Shown: piece after piece, positions 1 to 9,690 of the stretch
Layout of the letters: every line of letters starts with the position of its first letter
Numbering within the stretch: the stretch's first letter is position 1
Assembly: GCF_963675165.1 (NCBI RefSeq)
Contig: NC_087383.1
Span: forward strand, 1,093,399 to 1,157,398
DNA length: 64,000 bases
DNA from: Halichondria panicea
Lineage: Eukaryota; Porifera; Demospongiae; Suberitida; Halichondriidae
Direction of reading: 5' to 3'
The notes under the pieces: model-generated
Database searches by the model: none
What the model saw: only the letters and a program-made list of their open reading frames with translations
What the model was told of the DNA's origin: nothing
Position numbers and translations under genes: made by a program

Positions 1-67
1 GGATTGGTCAGTTATCAATTATAGGAATTCACATTACTTTCCGAATACATGATATATAGTTATTATT

Positions 68-430
68 ATGCCTCGGTGCACATGCGCAAACAAGGTATAT
101 ACGGTAGTGTGTTTATGTGTGTGTGTGTGTGTAGACTGCTACAGCTGCTCAAGGATGAATGAAATGCAAGTAAGAGTTTTTATAGGCTCTTATGTCATAT
201 TTTATTCGTGGATTTGCAAAATAAAGCTTTGTTCTCAAGTTATGCCTAGTTTTGCTTACTTGGAATGCCATTGCAGCCTTTTCAGAAGAGCACGTAGCCA
301 AACTTGTTTACCGAGTGTTGCTACTCTACTTAGTAGTTAGCTCTATACTAGAACGCTAGCTATTGGTAGCTGCAAGAGTGAGAAGAGAGCTGCAAGGCTC
401 TGCTGATGCAGCCCTTAATTTTAGACTTGA
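68..430. repeat. Interspersed repeat starting TGCCTCGGTG
   Basis: The sequence beginning TGCCTCGGTGCRCATGCGCA and running into CTACAGCTGCTCAA and GCAAGTAAGAG recurs at about 3789-3905, 7496-7740, 14322-14425, 17205-17420 and 21402-21500. Some of these are paralogous copies inside the duplicated units, but the element also appears at different places within one unit, so it is a dispersed repeat. No coding capacity is visible. Ends are approximate. Confidence 0.5.
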
Positions 431-861
431 ACTTTGGCATCTATCATTTTTAACAACAATCATGGTCGATCATTACCCACTCTTTGAGTTTGCATGCAGC
501 AAATAAATGTTCATCATGTGTATAAAAGCTATTTGGGTCATTCCCAATTCAACGAAATTTAAAACGTGACTGACTGCTGTTAGTAACTTTCTAACCATTA
601 ACATTCAAGACTAAGAATGTATATATCATCTTGTTGCCTAAGAAATTCCGCATCATTTGGCATGTTATATGGCTTCACTCGATAAAGTTTGGGTATTACA
701 TCTAATTAGTGTAAAGTCTGGCTTCTCAAAAAGCACTGTTTTTTTTTCTGTACAGGTACATTGTATTAGTATTATCATTATTATTACATTGTATTATTAG
801 ATTGTATTATCAGATATAATTATATTATCATTATTATTATTATTATTGTATTAGATATGGT

Positions 862-1062
862 GTACCGTATAGCGCTTAATTTTCGCGGATTTCGTGGGTT
901 AGCAATCCTACACGAAAATTAAGTCCACGAAAATTGTTCTTTAATTAGAATTATCTGCTATAACGTGCAAATATTTAAAGGCGTGGCTTCTGGTAAGCAT
1001 GCAGTCTTTCCGCGAACATTGTGCCACGAAATATAAGTGCCTCGAAAATTTCATGCTGTACG
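862..1062. mobile_element. MITE-like element, family also in DHX34 intron 9
   Basis: About 200 bp. The left end reads GTACCGTATAGCGC and the right end is approximately its reverse complement (GAAAATTTCATGCTGTAC). A second member at about 43289-43504 shares the blocks GGTTAGCAATCCTACA, AAAGGCGTGGCTTC and CACGAAATATAAGTGCCTCG. No open reading frame is present, as expected for a non-autonomous element. Superfamily not assigned. Confidence 0.6.
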
Positions 1063-1467
1063 ATATTGTATTAGATATAGTACATTGTATTATCACCCCT
1101 CAGATCGACTGTATAGTGTCCCGGCCTATAACGTAAGATTGTGAAAGGGTGATATACATGTACAGTAGTATATAAGATATAGTATATTGATAATTATTAA
1201 TAGTATGGCTAAGAGTGCAATATGGGATTAATAGCACGAGTAACAAGCATGGTGAAGGTCAGTGGAGGATAAGAGACACCTGAGCAAATTGCACTAAGCG
1301 GCTCATACCAGAGATAATGGGGTCACTGATTGATTGCAGCCTACCATGCCATTTATGCACATTGTCATTAGCAAGGCACATATTTTCTAATTGTACTGCA
1401 TTAAAATTAATTGACGGTCAGTGGAGGATAGAGACACCTGAGCAGATATACATTGTATTAGATATAG

Positions 1468-1475
1468 TATAAAAG
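1468..1475 (+). promoter_or_regulatory. TATA box of HMGL/EF-hand copy 1
   Basis: TATAAAAG lies 49 bp before the start codon at 1524, which would give a 5' leader of roughly 20-30 nt. The other three copies carry GTATTAAAGTGG at the matching place, so only this copy keeps a consensus box. Confidence 0.5.
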
Positions 1476-1523
1476 TGGAGTGATTATTGTTAAAGACTGC
1501 ATTTCTGCTGCTGTGCACATGCA

Positions 1524-3206
1524 ATGTATCAAGAAGAGCTGGAACACATGAAGGCTGCCATTGCAGATGAAGGAAAGAAGAGACACACACTCCAAAACCT
1601 CGACTGCTTTGTACTAGACAATTCCATAAGAGAGAGCACTGTAGGCCAATTGCGCGGTCACACCATCGAGAACAAATGGAAAATCTACAATGAAGTGAAG
1701 AAATGCGGCTTTAAGAACATCGTAGTCGCGGCTTTCTCACATATGACACGAGTTGATGACACGTTCATCAAAGAGCTGATGGAAAATGGTGAAGATCCAA
1801 GCACACTCTATGCATTCTCTGAAGTCACAGCAGGCATTTCGAAAGGAGTGATCGACAAAGAAACCGTACCAGTTGGTTTAGCTAAGATGAAAGAACATGG
1901 GCTAATAAACCCAATCATTGAAGTCGATCTTGCCAACACATCTGTCAATTGGGAGTCATGTTCAGTGAAAGATATTTGCGATTTGGTCATAAAATGGATT
2001 GAATGGTCTCGTACTAATCTTTCAAAGGATTCCAAAACATTCATCAACTTTAGGGATTTCCCGATAGCAATGACTCAAGTGCCAGAACGTGTGCTCGCTG
2101 CAGTTGACTACTTTGCATCCCTGCTACAGGAGAAACGATTGCTGGGTATCATTTTTGAGGAACCCACTGGAGACTACTTACCGGAAGAAGTTGGAGCATG
2201 GACGACTGCTGTACGAAAAGTGATGAATGCCAGGAAATGGAATGACGGGCTTTTGCTGGTTCACGTGCACAAGAAGTGGGGACTGGCTGAAACTGTACAA
2301 CTGGAGAGTTTATGCTGTGGAGCTGATGGTATTTGGGCCAGTCTAGCTGAAGAGGGAGCAGCCATGGGCCATGCTTGCTCATCCATCACCTTGATGAATC
2401 TAATTCGAATGGGGAACAAGAAAGTACTTGAGCGATATAACTGCACTCATCTGCGAAAAGCTGCAATAGCTGTTACTAATATCACTACCGGTGATGACCC
2501 TCACTCCAAGCAGGTGGTGTACGGGGAGAGAGCTTTAGATATTAGCTTTGATTTTGGCAGCATTGCTGGGGGCCTTGTGGGAAAAGGTGAATTCGATATT
2601 GCGGAATTCTTTGGTGAGAAGCCACCGGTTAGGATCAGCACACTTGCTTCAACTGCCATGATTATCACTCGGCTTAATGAGTTGTTTGGAAGCAATCCAC
2701 AATTCAACGAGCAGATCGCTGAAAAGATGAAAGAAGTTATGCTAGAAGATCTCCGTAGCAACAGGAAGGAAGAATACATGAGTGAAGCAGGCCTGGGTGT
2801 GTTGTTTGATCGATCTGGAGGAGAACTAACGAAGAAGATGGGAGATGTAATCGCTGACATGGAAGCAGGAACAGATCTTGAGAAACGCCTCGTTATGGAA
2901 GTTAAAGAGAGGTGGGACACATGGGACCTTCAAGATGAGGTACAGGGGGATGATGCCCTGCAGTTTGACTCATTCTACAATGGCTTCATGGCACCCTACT
3001 TTGGTTGTTTCAAATGCGATGATACTATGGCAGGACTAAAGGCAATAGACATGGATAATGATGGGTTAGTCGATTGGAACGAATTCCTTGTCTATCTGAA
3101 GTGGGCTATTCACGAATATGACATCAAAACTGCTGATGAGCTGTTGTCGATCACATTTCGTAAAGGAATTATTCCTGCCATGCGTGATGAACTACAACAG
3201 TCTTAA
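1524..3206 (+). CDS. HMGL-like (DRE-TIM) protein with C-terminal EF-hand, copy 1
   Basis: Single-exon gene, 560 residues. Residues about 25-390 look like the HMGL/DRE-TIM metallolyase barrel (isopropylmalate synthase, HMG-CoA lyase and relatives). D32, R36 and E37 in the segment DNSIRE fit the DRE signature on strand 1. H247 and H249 in HVHKKWGLAE fit the HxH metal motif, but the usual Asn-Asp after it is replaced by Lys-Lys. The segment after it, with GADGIWASLAEEGAAMGH, matches the late barrel strands. Near the C-terminus residues 509-520 (DMDNDGLVDWNE) form a textbook EF-hand calcium loop. No signal peptide or membrane segment is seen. The gene appears to sit inside a POLG intron on the same strand. 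Substrate unknown; the fold call is firm, catalysis is inference. It belongs to the same sequence subtype as copy 3. Confidence 0.85.
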   Translation: MYQEELEHMKAAIADEGKKRHTLQNLDCFVLDNSIRESTVGQLRGHTIENKWKIYNEVKKCGFKNIVVAAFSHMTRVDDTFIKELMENGEDPSTLYAFSEVTAGISKGVIDKETVPVGLAKMKEHGLINPIIEVDLANTSVNWESCSVKDICDLVIKWIEWSRTNLSKDSKTFINFRDFPIAMTQVPERVLAAVDYFASLLQEKRLLGIIFEEPTGDYLPEEVGAWTTAVRKVMNARKWNDGLLLVHVHKKWGLAETVQLESLCCGADGIWASLAEEGAAMGHACSSITLMNLIRMGNKKVLERYNCTHLRKAAIAVTNITTGDDPHSKQVVYGERALDISFDFGSIAGGLVGKGEFDIAEFFGEKPPVRISTLASTAMIITRLNELFGSNPQFNEQIAEKMKEVMLEDLRSNRKEEYMSEAGLGVLFDRSGGELTKKMGDVIADMEAGTDLEKRLVMEVKERWDTWDLQDEVQGDDALQFDSFYNGFMAPYFGCFKCDDTMAGLKAIDMDNDGLVDWNEFLVYLKWAIHEYDIKTADELLSITFRKGIIPAMRDELQQS

Positions 3207-4012
3207 AAAATTGCTCTCTGGAACACATAATTAGTAGCTTAATTAGATCTATAGTAATGTTAACATACTATTTGTAGTGTGAACTTATAGCAACACAATT
3301 ATAATTACTCCAACGGTTCTCTTTGTACCTTGTGTAATTAATTAATGTTTATAATTATTTGACTACGCCAAAACATCATTATAATTATATGCAATTAGCT
3401 ATATGATACCCAGACAGATGTAATAGTCATCAGTTTCAATGTTTACACAAGTATATACAATATGCACAGTGTCGCGTTATAGGCCCATCACCTCATAAGT
3501 GCATGCACTGACATATAATAGGACTCAGGTGAAAAGGACACTCGTTCCACTCTCAGCAACCAGGGTTGTAGTCACACCAGCTAGCTGAAAGTGATGGGGC
3601 ATGGAGTGTTACAATGATTACCAATATCAGTAACATTGAAAGAAGCGCAGTTGTACAATTTGTAAACAGAAGCCTTATTAATGCTGTACGGCACAACATT
3701 TTAATAATGTTAAAAAAACCTCAAGTTTAGCTATACATAGCTGATATAATTATCGCCTTTAAAAACAGGACTACTATAGGCATAAATTATGCCTCGGTGT
3801 GCGCATGCACAAGCGAGGTATACGGTATAGCGTGTTTGTGTGTCTGTCTGTGTAGATTGCTACAGCTGTTCAATCTGTTTTAAATACAAGTAAGAGCGCT
3901 TCCATAGTTCTAGTCACGGATTTCGTTTTTTGGATTTTGATTCTGCTTTCATAGTGTTGTTGTTAAGAATCATAAAGCTGGAAGTTCATATATACCCTCT
4001 CAATGGTTGCAG
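3207..4012. other. Intron between copy 1 and the POLG 3' exons
   Basis: No exon found. It is closely similar to 13741-14594 and, with more changes, to 20880-21586, so it is part of the duplicated unit. It contains the TGCCTCGGTG repeat at about 3789-3905. Confidence 0.5.
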
Positions 4013-5774
4013 GTACAAGCTGAGCAAAAAGGGTCAGAGTGTGGCAGGGGACATGGATCTGCCTCTGGTGGACAGCTGTCTAGTCTCCCACGACAACTGG
4101 AAGCTAATCTGTGACGTGCATGGATACCACAGGTATACACGACTACCCAGCATCAGATTACCCTAATTAGCCTTGTATGTACATGTACGTGTGCACTCAG
4201 AATTGGAATGTTCATGTAGCTATTATTATAATAGTTATCGCCTCTTGATCACCATTTTTTAAAGACGGCGATGCATGTACATGTATTTTAGCAGATCGTG
4301 CCATGCAGTAACTACCACCCTGGCCTCCTAGTTGTCGACCTAGCATTATGATTATTTTCATTGCCCCCCCCCTTCTCTTTCCTCCCTCCAGTGCCAGTAA
4401 GATGCTCTCCTCCCGAGTGTGGTACGGTGGTAGTGAGTCTCACCTGTTCAACAAGCTGGAGAGTATTGCCCTCTCTGACCATCCCTCCACCCCCGTACTG
4501 GCCGCCTCCCTCACAAGAGCACTCGAGAAACAACACGTCGGAAATCAGGTGACTAAATATTGCATCTTATTTAGCTATTGAAACATTAAAGCTGTATAGA
4601 AGAATTTTACAAGCAAGGAACTACTGTACACTAGCTCTGTATGCAGTAAATTATTTGATCTATATTGTACTACGCAACTTTATTTGTATTTTGTCTATTT
4701 TCTTGGCTCTCGATTAGTATTATTTCTGCTATTCCCCGCTCTCACACGCACACAACAGTTCCAGCCCAGTCGAGTGAACTGGGTGGTCCAGTCGTCAGCC
4801 GTCGACTATCTCCATCTTCTCCTCGTCTCTTGTCAATGGATGTTTCGATGCTTCAACATCTCCGGCCGTTTCTGCATCAGCATCCATGATGAGGTAACTA
4901 TAGGTCATACACACATGTACACATGTACTGCTCAAGTCGTACTATGTATAGCTAGCTATACACATATAATATGACATTATGTGTATAATATTTTCCATAT
5001 CTTTCATATTAGCATGAAATTTAGAAATCAGAAGTTAGGCCACTAGAACTATGACTGTCTGAAGCTGCTGTATAATTATATGCTAATTGTACATACATGT
5101 GTGTGTATTAACGACACTCCCCCCACACGCAGGTACGCTATCTAGTAAAGAGTGAGGACCGGTACAGAGCAGGCCTAGCTCTCCAGTACGCCAACCTGTA
5201 CACCAGAGCTATGTTCTCACACAAGCTGGGACTTCAAGACCTACCAATGGTACACGATTATCCGGCCGCTATTGATAATTTTTGTAGTGTACGGTACTTT
5301 CGTAATTGTACGTGTAATTCATGACTGTGTTATTAGGAAAGGGGCGTGTAAAATGTGTGTGTGGCTTATTATTACCCCACCCCCTCTCTCCCTTGCAGTC
5401 TGTGGCGTTCTTCAGTGGTGTGGATGTGGACAGAGTACTTAGGAAGGAGGCCACCCTCGATTGCAAGACGCCCTCCAACCCTCTCGGCATGGAAAAAGGA
5501 CACGGCATCCCCAATGGTAACGACACATGCACGAGTATAAATCAAGCTATATATGGTACAAAGAGTTAAAAGTGCATATTTCCATCCTATAATTATACAA
5601 TACCTTAAATTGGTTGATACTTCTCATAAAGACCCCACGAAATATGCTGAGTTAGCACTCCTACTTCATTCCTATACTTATTATTTATTCATGTTATGTT
5701 TTTACCACTCTCCAGGTGAGGTGCTGGATATCTATCAACTGATTGACAAGACAAACGGACAATTAATTAAATAA
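4013..5774 (+). CDS. POLG: POLG 3' exons, set A (3' part of mitochondrial DNA polymerase gamma)
   Basis: Six exons with good splice sites and continuous phase: 4013-4132, 4392-4548, 4759-4893, 5133-5249, 5399-5516, 5716-5774. They encode the C-terminal end of the polymerase domain of DNA polymerase gamma, the mitochondrial replicase. Recognisable pieces are [44 protein letters not shown] (the HDEV of motif C), [18 protein letters not shown]-like, and a final [10 protein letters not shown]. Exonuclease, spacer and most of the palm lie outside the window to the left. Of the three sets, this one is next to the missing 5' part, so it is probably the one the live gene uses; that is inference from the order of the duplication. 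Confidence 0.75.
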
Positions 5775-5884
5775 TTTGTGTTTTATTTTTGTGGTATCAA
5801 AGACTGTCACATTGTATCATTTTTTATGCTCGTAAAATGATTAACAATAATTTATTGACAGTCAGGACATATTAAAGTGATCGT

Positions 5885-5981
5885 TGGCAATTTCTTTCTT
5901 TACTGCCTCCACCCCGCGCTGACAGCTGCCGACAATACTCTACTTCCGTCTATCCATCACACTCTCCGCCATTGCCTTCAC
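5885..5981 (-). pseudogene. ARL15: Decayed copy of the ARL15 last exon (unit 1)
   Basis: Reverse complement matches the intact ARL15 last exon at 23587-23712, reading VKAMAESVMDRRK then a stop where the intact copy has Trp (TGG to TAG), then SIVG. The rest of ARL15 is absent here. It shows how far the duplicated unit reached past POLG into its convergent neighbour. Confidence 0.75.
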
Positions 5982-6163
5982 CTGCATACACGGGGGAGTT
6001 ATTGTTTACCACTAATTTGTGCTAATTATAACTGTAGCTATAAATGAGTATAATACGCCCACGCACTACTTCCGGTCTGACATCTCTACTGTAGCCACAA
6101 TCACAGCTTTTGCTATTTTTAAATCCTCAATCTCAATTCAACTGACACACATTGGCCTTTTCT

Positions 6164-6977
6164 TATGGAAAGCCACCTGGGTCAAAAATAGAGTATCAGC
6201 ATCAAGGGCCAGACTGTTAGCAATCAGTGATTCCAGGAAATCATGTACTAGCAATCAGTGATTCCAGGAAATCGATCCAGCAATCAGTGATTCTAGGAAA
6301 TGGATAGGCCTGCAATTGATTACCAGTACAGTACTGTGATCCTGTAATCGATGCACACCCGCAGTGGCTAGTGATGTCGCAATGCTTGCAGCTTTGCAGT
6401 CACGTGACCCATTGCCAAAGTCAGATGTTGACAGGATACTACTTTTAACACAGAAATCCCTTCCTGCAGCTTTTTTGCTTGGTCTTCTGTGAAGGACATA
6501 GTTGTTGTAGGGAGCAACTGCCACGTGGCCGTGGCTTGTCTTGCAATAACTTTGTCATGTGACTAGACTAATATGCCATGAGGCCCATGACTGGAGGAGC
6601 ACCGATTACCTGAAATCACTGGTTTGCTAGGGGTGCATGCATCAGTTACCTGGAATCAGTTGCTGGCGCATCGATTCACTAGGTCTAGATGTTGCAGGCC
6701 CCCACCCATTTCCTAGCATCACTGATTGCTAGTACATCGATTTCCTGGAATCACTGATTGCTAGTACATCGATTTCCTGGAATCATTGATTGCTAGTACA
6801 TCGATTTCCTGGAATCACTGATTGCTAGTACATCGATTTCCTGGAATCATTGATTGCTAGTACATCGATTTCCTGGAATCACTGATTGCTAGTACATGGA
6901 TTTCCTGGAATCACTGATTGCTGACAGTCTGGTCCTTGATGCTGATACTCTATTTTTGACCCAGGTGGCGTTCCATA
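6164..6977. mobile_element. 814-bp fold-back element with terminal arms of tandem repeats
   Basis: The first ~79 bp (TATGGAAAGCCACCTGGGTC...) are an almost perfect reverse complement of the last ~79 bp (...GACCCAGGTGGCGTTCCATA). TTTTCT flanks both sides (6158-6163 and 6978-6983). The paralogous site near 16700 has a single TTTTCT and no insert, so the element arrived after duplication. Inside the ends, a ~32-bp unit (core GATTTCCTGGAATCACTGATTGC) is repeated six or more times in the right arm and about three times, inverted, in the left arm. The centre has no transposase frame. This is the layout of fold-back elements; superfamily unknown. Confidence 0.8.
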
Positions 6978-7271
6978 TTTTCTTACTAAGGCCACACCAA
7001 ATTGATCTTATGTTTCACGGACTTTTAATCCAAAACAGACCAGGGTGGCAGGCAAAAAAAGAAAAAAATTGATGAATATCATTATTAAACCATAAACGGA
7101 GTCACAACACACCACAAAAAATCACTTTACACAACAAGGTAGTAATTTTAAATTTGGCAAATTTTGATGTTAAATTAAAGCTTCCTTGTCTAATAAAAGC
7201 GAAGCAAAAGCTAAAAAGCTTGAACTTACACGTTGGCAGCTAGCTAACTACACACGGCCTTTATTTGACTA

Positions 7272-7414
7272 AATTATGGTCGTTTCTATGGAGCAGGGAC
7301 ACCGTTCATCGAGCTGCTCCTACGGACGTTTAACCCCTCCCTCACTGCGGCAGAGGTAACGGAGAAAGCTGAGCTACCGGCTGTATATACATGATCCACC
7401 AAAGGAGTTAGAAT
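7272..7414 (+). pseudogene. POLG: Decayed POLG palm exon (unit 2)
   Basis: Reads [20 protein letters not shown] then [15 protein letters not shown], matching the NYGRIYGAG region of DNA polymerase gamma just upstream of the YKLSKKG exon. A consensus donor GTAAGT follows at 7415. A short insertion near 7375-7392 brings an in-frame TGA before the donor, and an in-frame TGA precedes it at 7267. There is no acceptor AG just upstream, so the duplication join may lie within the exon. Confidence 0.7.
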
Positions 7415-7522
7415 GTAAGTAGCCAATCGTGTAATGTGCTGTTCTAAGAACTCTGTGTGTGATTATGCCATGGTGTGTGTGTGTATAATTATAATTATGC
7501 GCAAGTGAGGTATACGGTACAT

Positions 7523-7582
7523 TAGCCTCGATCCCAGGCCGCTCTTCCTCGAAGGCTTTTTGAGGCCTTGTGAAGGAGGCTA
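7523..7582. mobile_element. Short AGCCTCGATCCCAGGCCG element
   Basis: About 60 bp beginning TAGCCTCGATCCCAGGCCG and ending GAGGCTA. It is conserved at 17238-17296 in the next unit and related to the 105-bp insertion at 18006-18110. Partial pieces appear near 21930 and 63740-63795. Likely a MITE family with a GCCTGGGATCGAGGCT-type end. Confidence 0.5.
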
Positions 7583-7905
7583 ACGGTGTGTCTGTCTGTG
7601 TATAGAGTGTTACAGCTGCTCAATAATAAATGAAGTGCAAGTAAGAGCTTCTATATAGGCTAGTTGTTTGTTAGCTGCAAGAGTCAGAAAATAGCTGCAA
7701 AGCTGTATGCCAGAACAGCAGCCATTGTGAACTCTGACCTCTATGCAGCAATGTCATAACAATACTAAACTTCCTGTCATCATAGATCTATCCTTGAAAA
7801 TTGAAGATCATCTCTAGCCATTAGACTGCTGTTTCATTAAGCTTCTCTTCCATAACACTGTTTTACTCGTTGCTCTAAATTGTGTTTAATGTATATGGAA
7901 TTATG

Positions 7906-8792
7906 TACATGGAATTGTATTGTCACTGTCAACAATACTATAATTATTATACAATATACAAAGTAAACAAATGACATACACTGTAAACCAAGCTGATGTT
8001 GAGCAAGGCTCTGTGTTGAACTTGGGACATAGACATTGTTATGCAATAAGAAGAAAGAATATATTCAGTACATTAAAGATTCAAGTATAAATGTTACCCT
8101 AAGCTAAAGTTTGTGCACAAATTGATCTTGAAACCAATGGACAGCAGAAGTATTTCCAGCCAGGAAGTACTTACATGGAATTGTATTGTCACTGTCAACA
8201 ATACTATAACTATTATACAATATACAAAGTAAACAAATGACATACACTGTAAACCAAGCTGATGTTGAGCAAGGCTCTGTGTTGAACTTGGGACATAGAC
8301 ATTGTTATGCAATAAGAAGAAAGAATATTCAAGATTCAAGTATAAATGTTACCCTAAGCTAAAGTTTGTGCACAAATTGATCTTGAAACCAATGGACAGC
8401 AGGAAGTATTTCTAGCCAGGAAGTACTTACATGGAATTGTATTGTCACTGTCAACAATACTATAATTATTATACAATATACAAAGTAAACAAATGACATA
8501 CACTGTAAACCAAGCTGATGTTGAGCAAGGCTCTGTGTTGAACTTGGGACATAGACATTGTTATGCAATAAGAAGAAAGAGTACATTCAAGATTCAAGTA
8601 TAAATGTTACACTAAGCTAAAGTTTGTGCACAAATTGATCTTGAAACCAATGGACAGCAGGGAGTATTTCCAGCCAGGAAGTTTGTGCACAAATTGATCT
8701 TGAAACCAATGGACAGCAGGGAGTATTTCCAGCCAGGAAGTTTGTGCACAAATTGATCTTGAAACCAATGGACAGCAGGAAGTACTTCTGAC
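7906..8792. repeat. Tandem array, ~260-bp unit x3 plus ~59-bp subunit x3
   Basis: Units start with TACATGGAATTGTATTGTCACTG at about 7906, 8172 and 8428 (spacing 266 and 256 bp). From about 8622 a 59-bp piece of the unit (GTTTGTGCACAAATTGATCT...) is itself repeated three times. The matching place in the next unit, 17621-18275, holds only two units. The repeated minus-strand open frames here are by-products of the repeat. Confidence 0.75.
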
Positions 8793-8977
8793 CATTCTAC
8801 TGTGGGCATTGTATATAGAAGTGCATCCATGGTGGTCAGATATACTCCTATTCATGGCACTCAGCTTGTTGTACCTACCGGATTCTTGTGCATTAATTGT
8901 CTATATATAGAAGTGCATGGAAGTTGGATGCTCCCCTATTCATGCACCTAACCGGATAAAGTAGCCTTGTGCATTGT

Positions 8978-9177
8978 CTAGAATGTTTTGCGAGCATCAA
9001 ACATTTGCGAACTTTGCGATGGTTGATCAATTCGCAACAATAAAATCCGCAAAACCTAGATTATTACTAGTAAATACACACGATCCTTGCCAGAACGCAA
9101 TAGTTAGATCGCAAAGGGTCAACATTTCTGCTGATTTGGCTCATTTGCAAAGGTTTTTCATCCGCAAAACATTCTAG
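8978..9177. mobile_element. 200-bp MITE with CTAGAATGTTTTGCG ends
   Basis: Starts CTAGAATGTTTTGCG and ends CGCAAAACATTCTAG, a perfect 15-bp terminal inverted repeat with weaker similarity further in. The paralogous copy at 18472-18671 has the same length. A TA or CTAG target is possible. No reading frame for a transposase. The spacing to 9691 shows no other feature I can name. Confidence 0.7.
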
Positions 9178-9690
9178 TAATACGGTATATAGAAGTGCGT
9201 AGGAATTGGATACTCCTATTTGTGCACTCCTACCCACACGTAATTTGATAGTTACGCAACTTTGTTAAACCGCACACGCCACATGATGATGTTATGCAGC
9301 TAGTTAAATTCCACTAGAACAAAACTTGATTAGTCCCTTCCCTTGTGTATGTAGGACTGCGTGGCCAGCGAGTCTACTGGACAACGTAGCCATTGTCTAG
9401 ATTGAACTGCAGAGATACTACTTTCAACCTTGACTACAACATTTCCTGGGCCATAAGTTTACTCAATTTTAAAACTTCAAATACCATTGGATTCCTTCCT
9501 TTCAACCTTGACCATAGAATTTCCGGGGCCAAACTCAACGTAAATAAACAAATAAACATGGTAATTATATAAGCACCATAGACTATAATAATATATAGTG
9601 TCCTTTAAACTGCCTGAACGTGATAAGTTAAGATTGTAACGGTATTAAAGTGGAGCAGTTTATTGTTAAGCTTAGTGTTGTGCACATGCA
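9178..9690. other. 5' flank of HMGL/EF-hand copy 2
   Basis: Closely matches the 5' flank of copy 4 at 18672-19166, with a shared block CTGCCTGAACGTGATAAGTTAAGAT shortly before the start. No consensus TATA box and no exon seen. Confidence 0.4.

Larger units (their letters stand above)
1..1467. other. Non-coding sequence left of HMGL/EF-hand copy 1, probably POLG intron
   Basis: I see no coding exon here. By position it should be the left part of the POLG intron that holds the first HMGL/EF-hand gene, because the same gene copies in the later units lie between two POLG exons. The stretch holds an interspersed repeat beginning at 68 and an inverted-repeat element at about 862-1062 (both listed separately), and AT-rich simple sequence around 770-850. 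The upstream POLG exon of this unit is not in the window. Confidence 0.5.

Noticed and set aside
68-340. 90-codon plus frame near the left edge
   Set aside because: Lies in a dispersed repeat, with low-complexity Cys/Val from a GT run.
6690-6930. 32-bp repeats as a CRISPR or satellite array
   Set aside because: They form one arm of a fold-back element with matching inverted units in the other arm.
7837-8855. Repeated hydrophobic minus-strand frames (MSFVYFVYC type)
   Set aside because: They copy the 260-bp tandem unit, overlap no conserved family and are not kept where the unit is interrupted.
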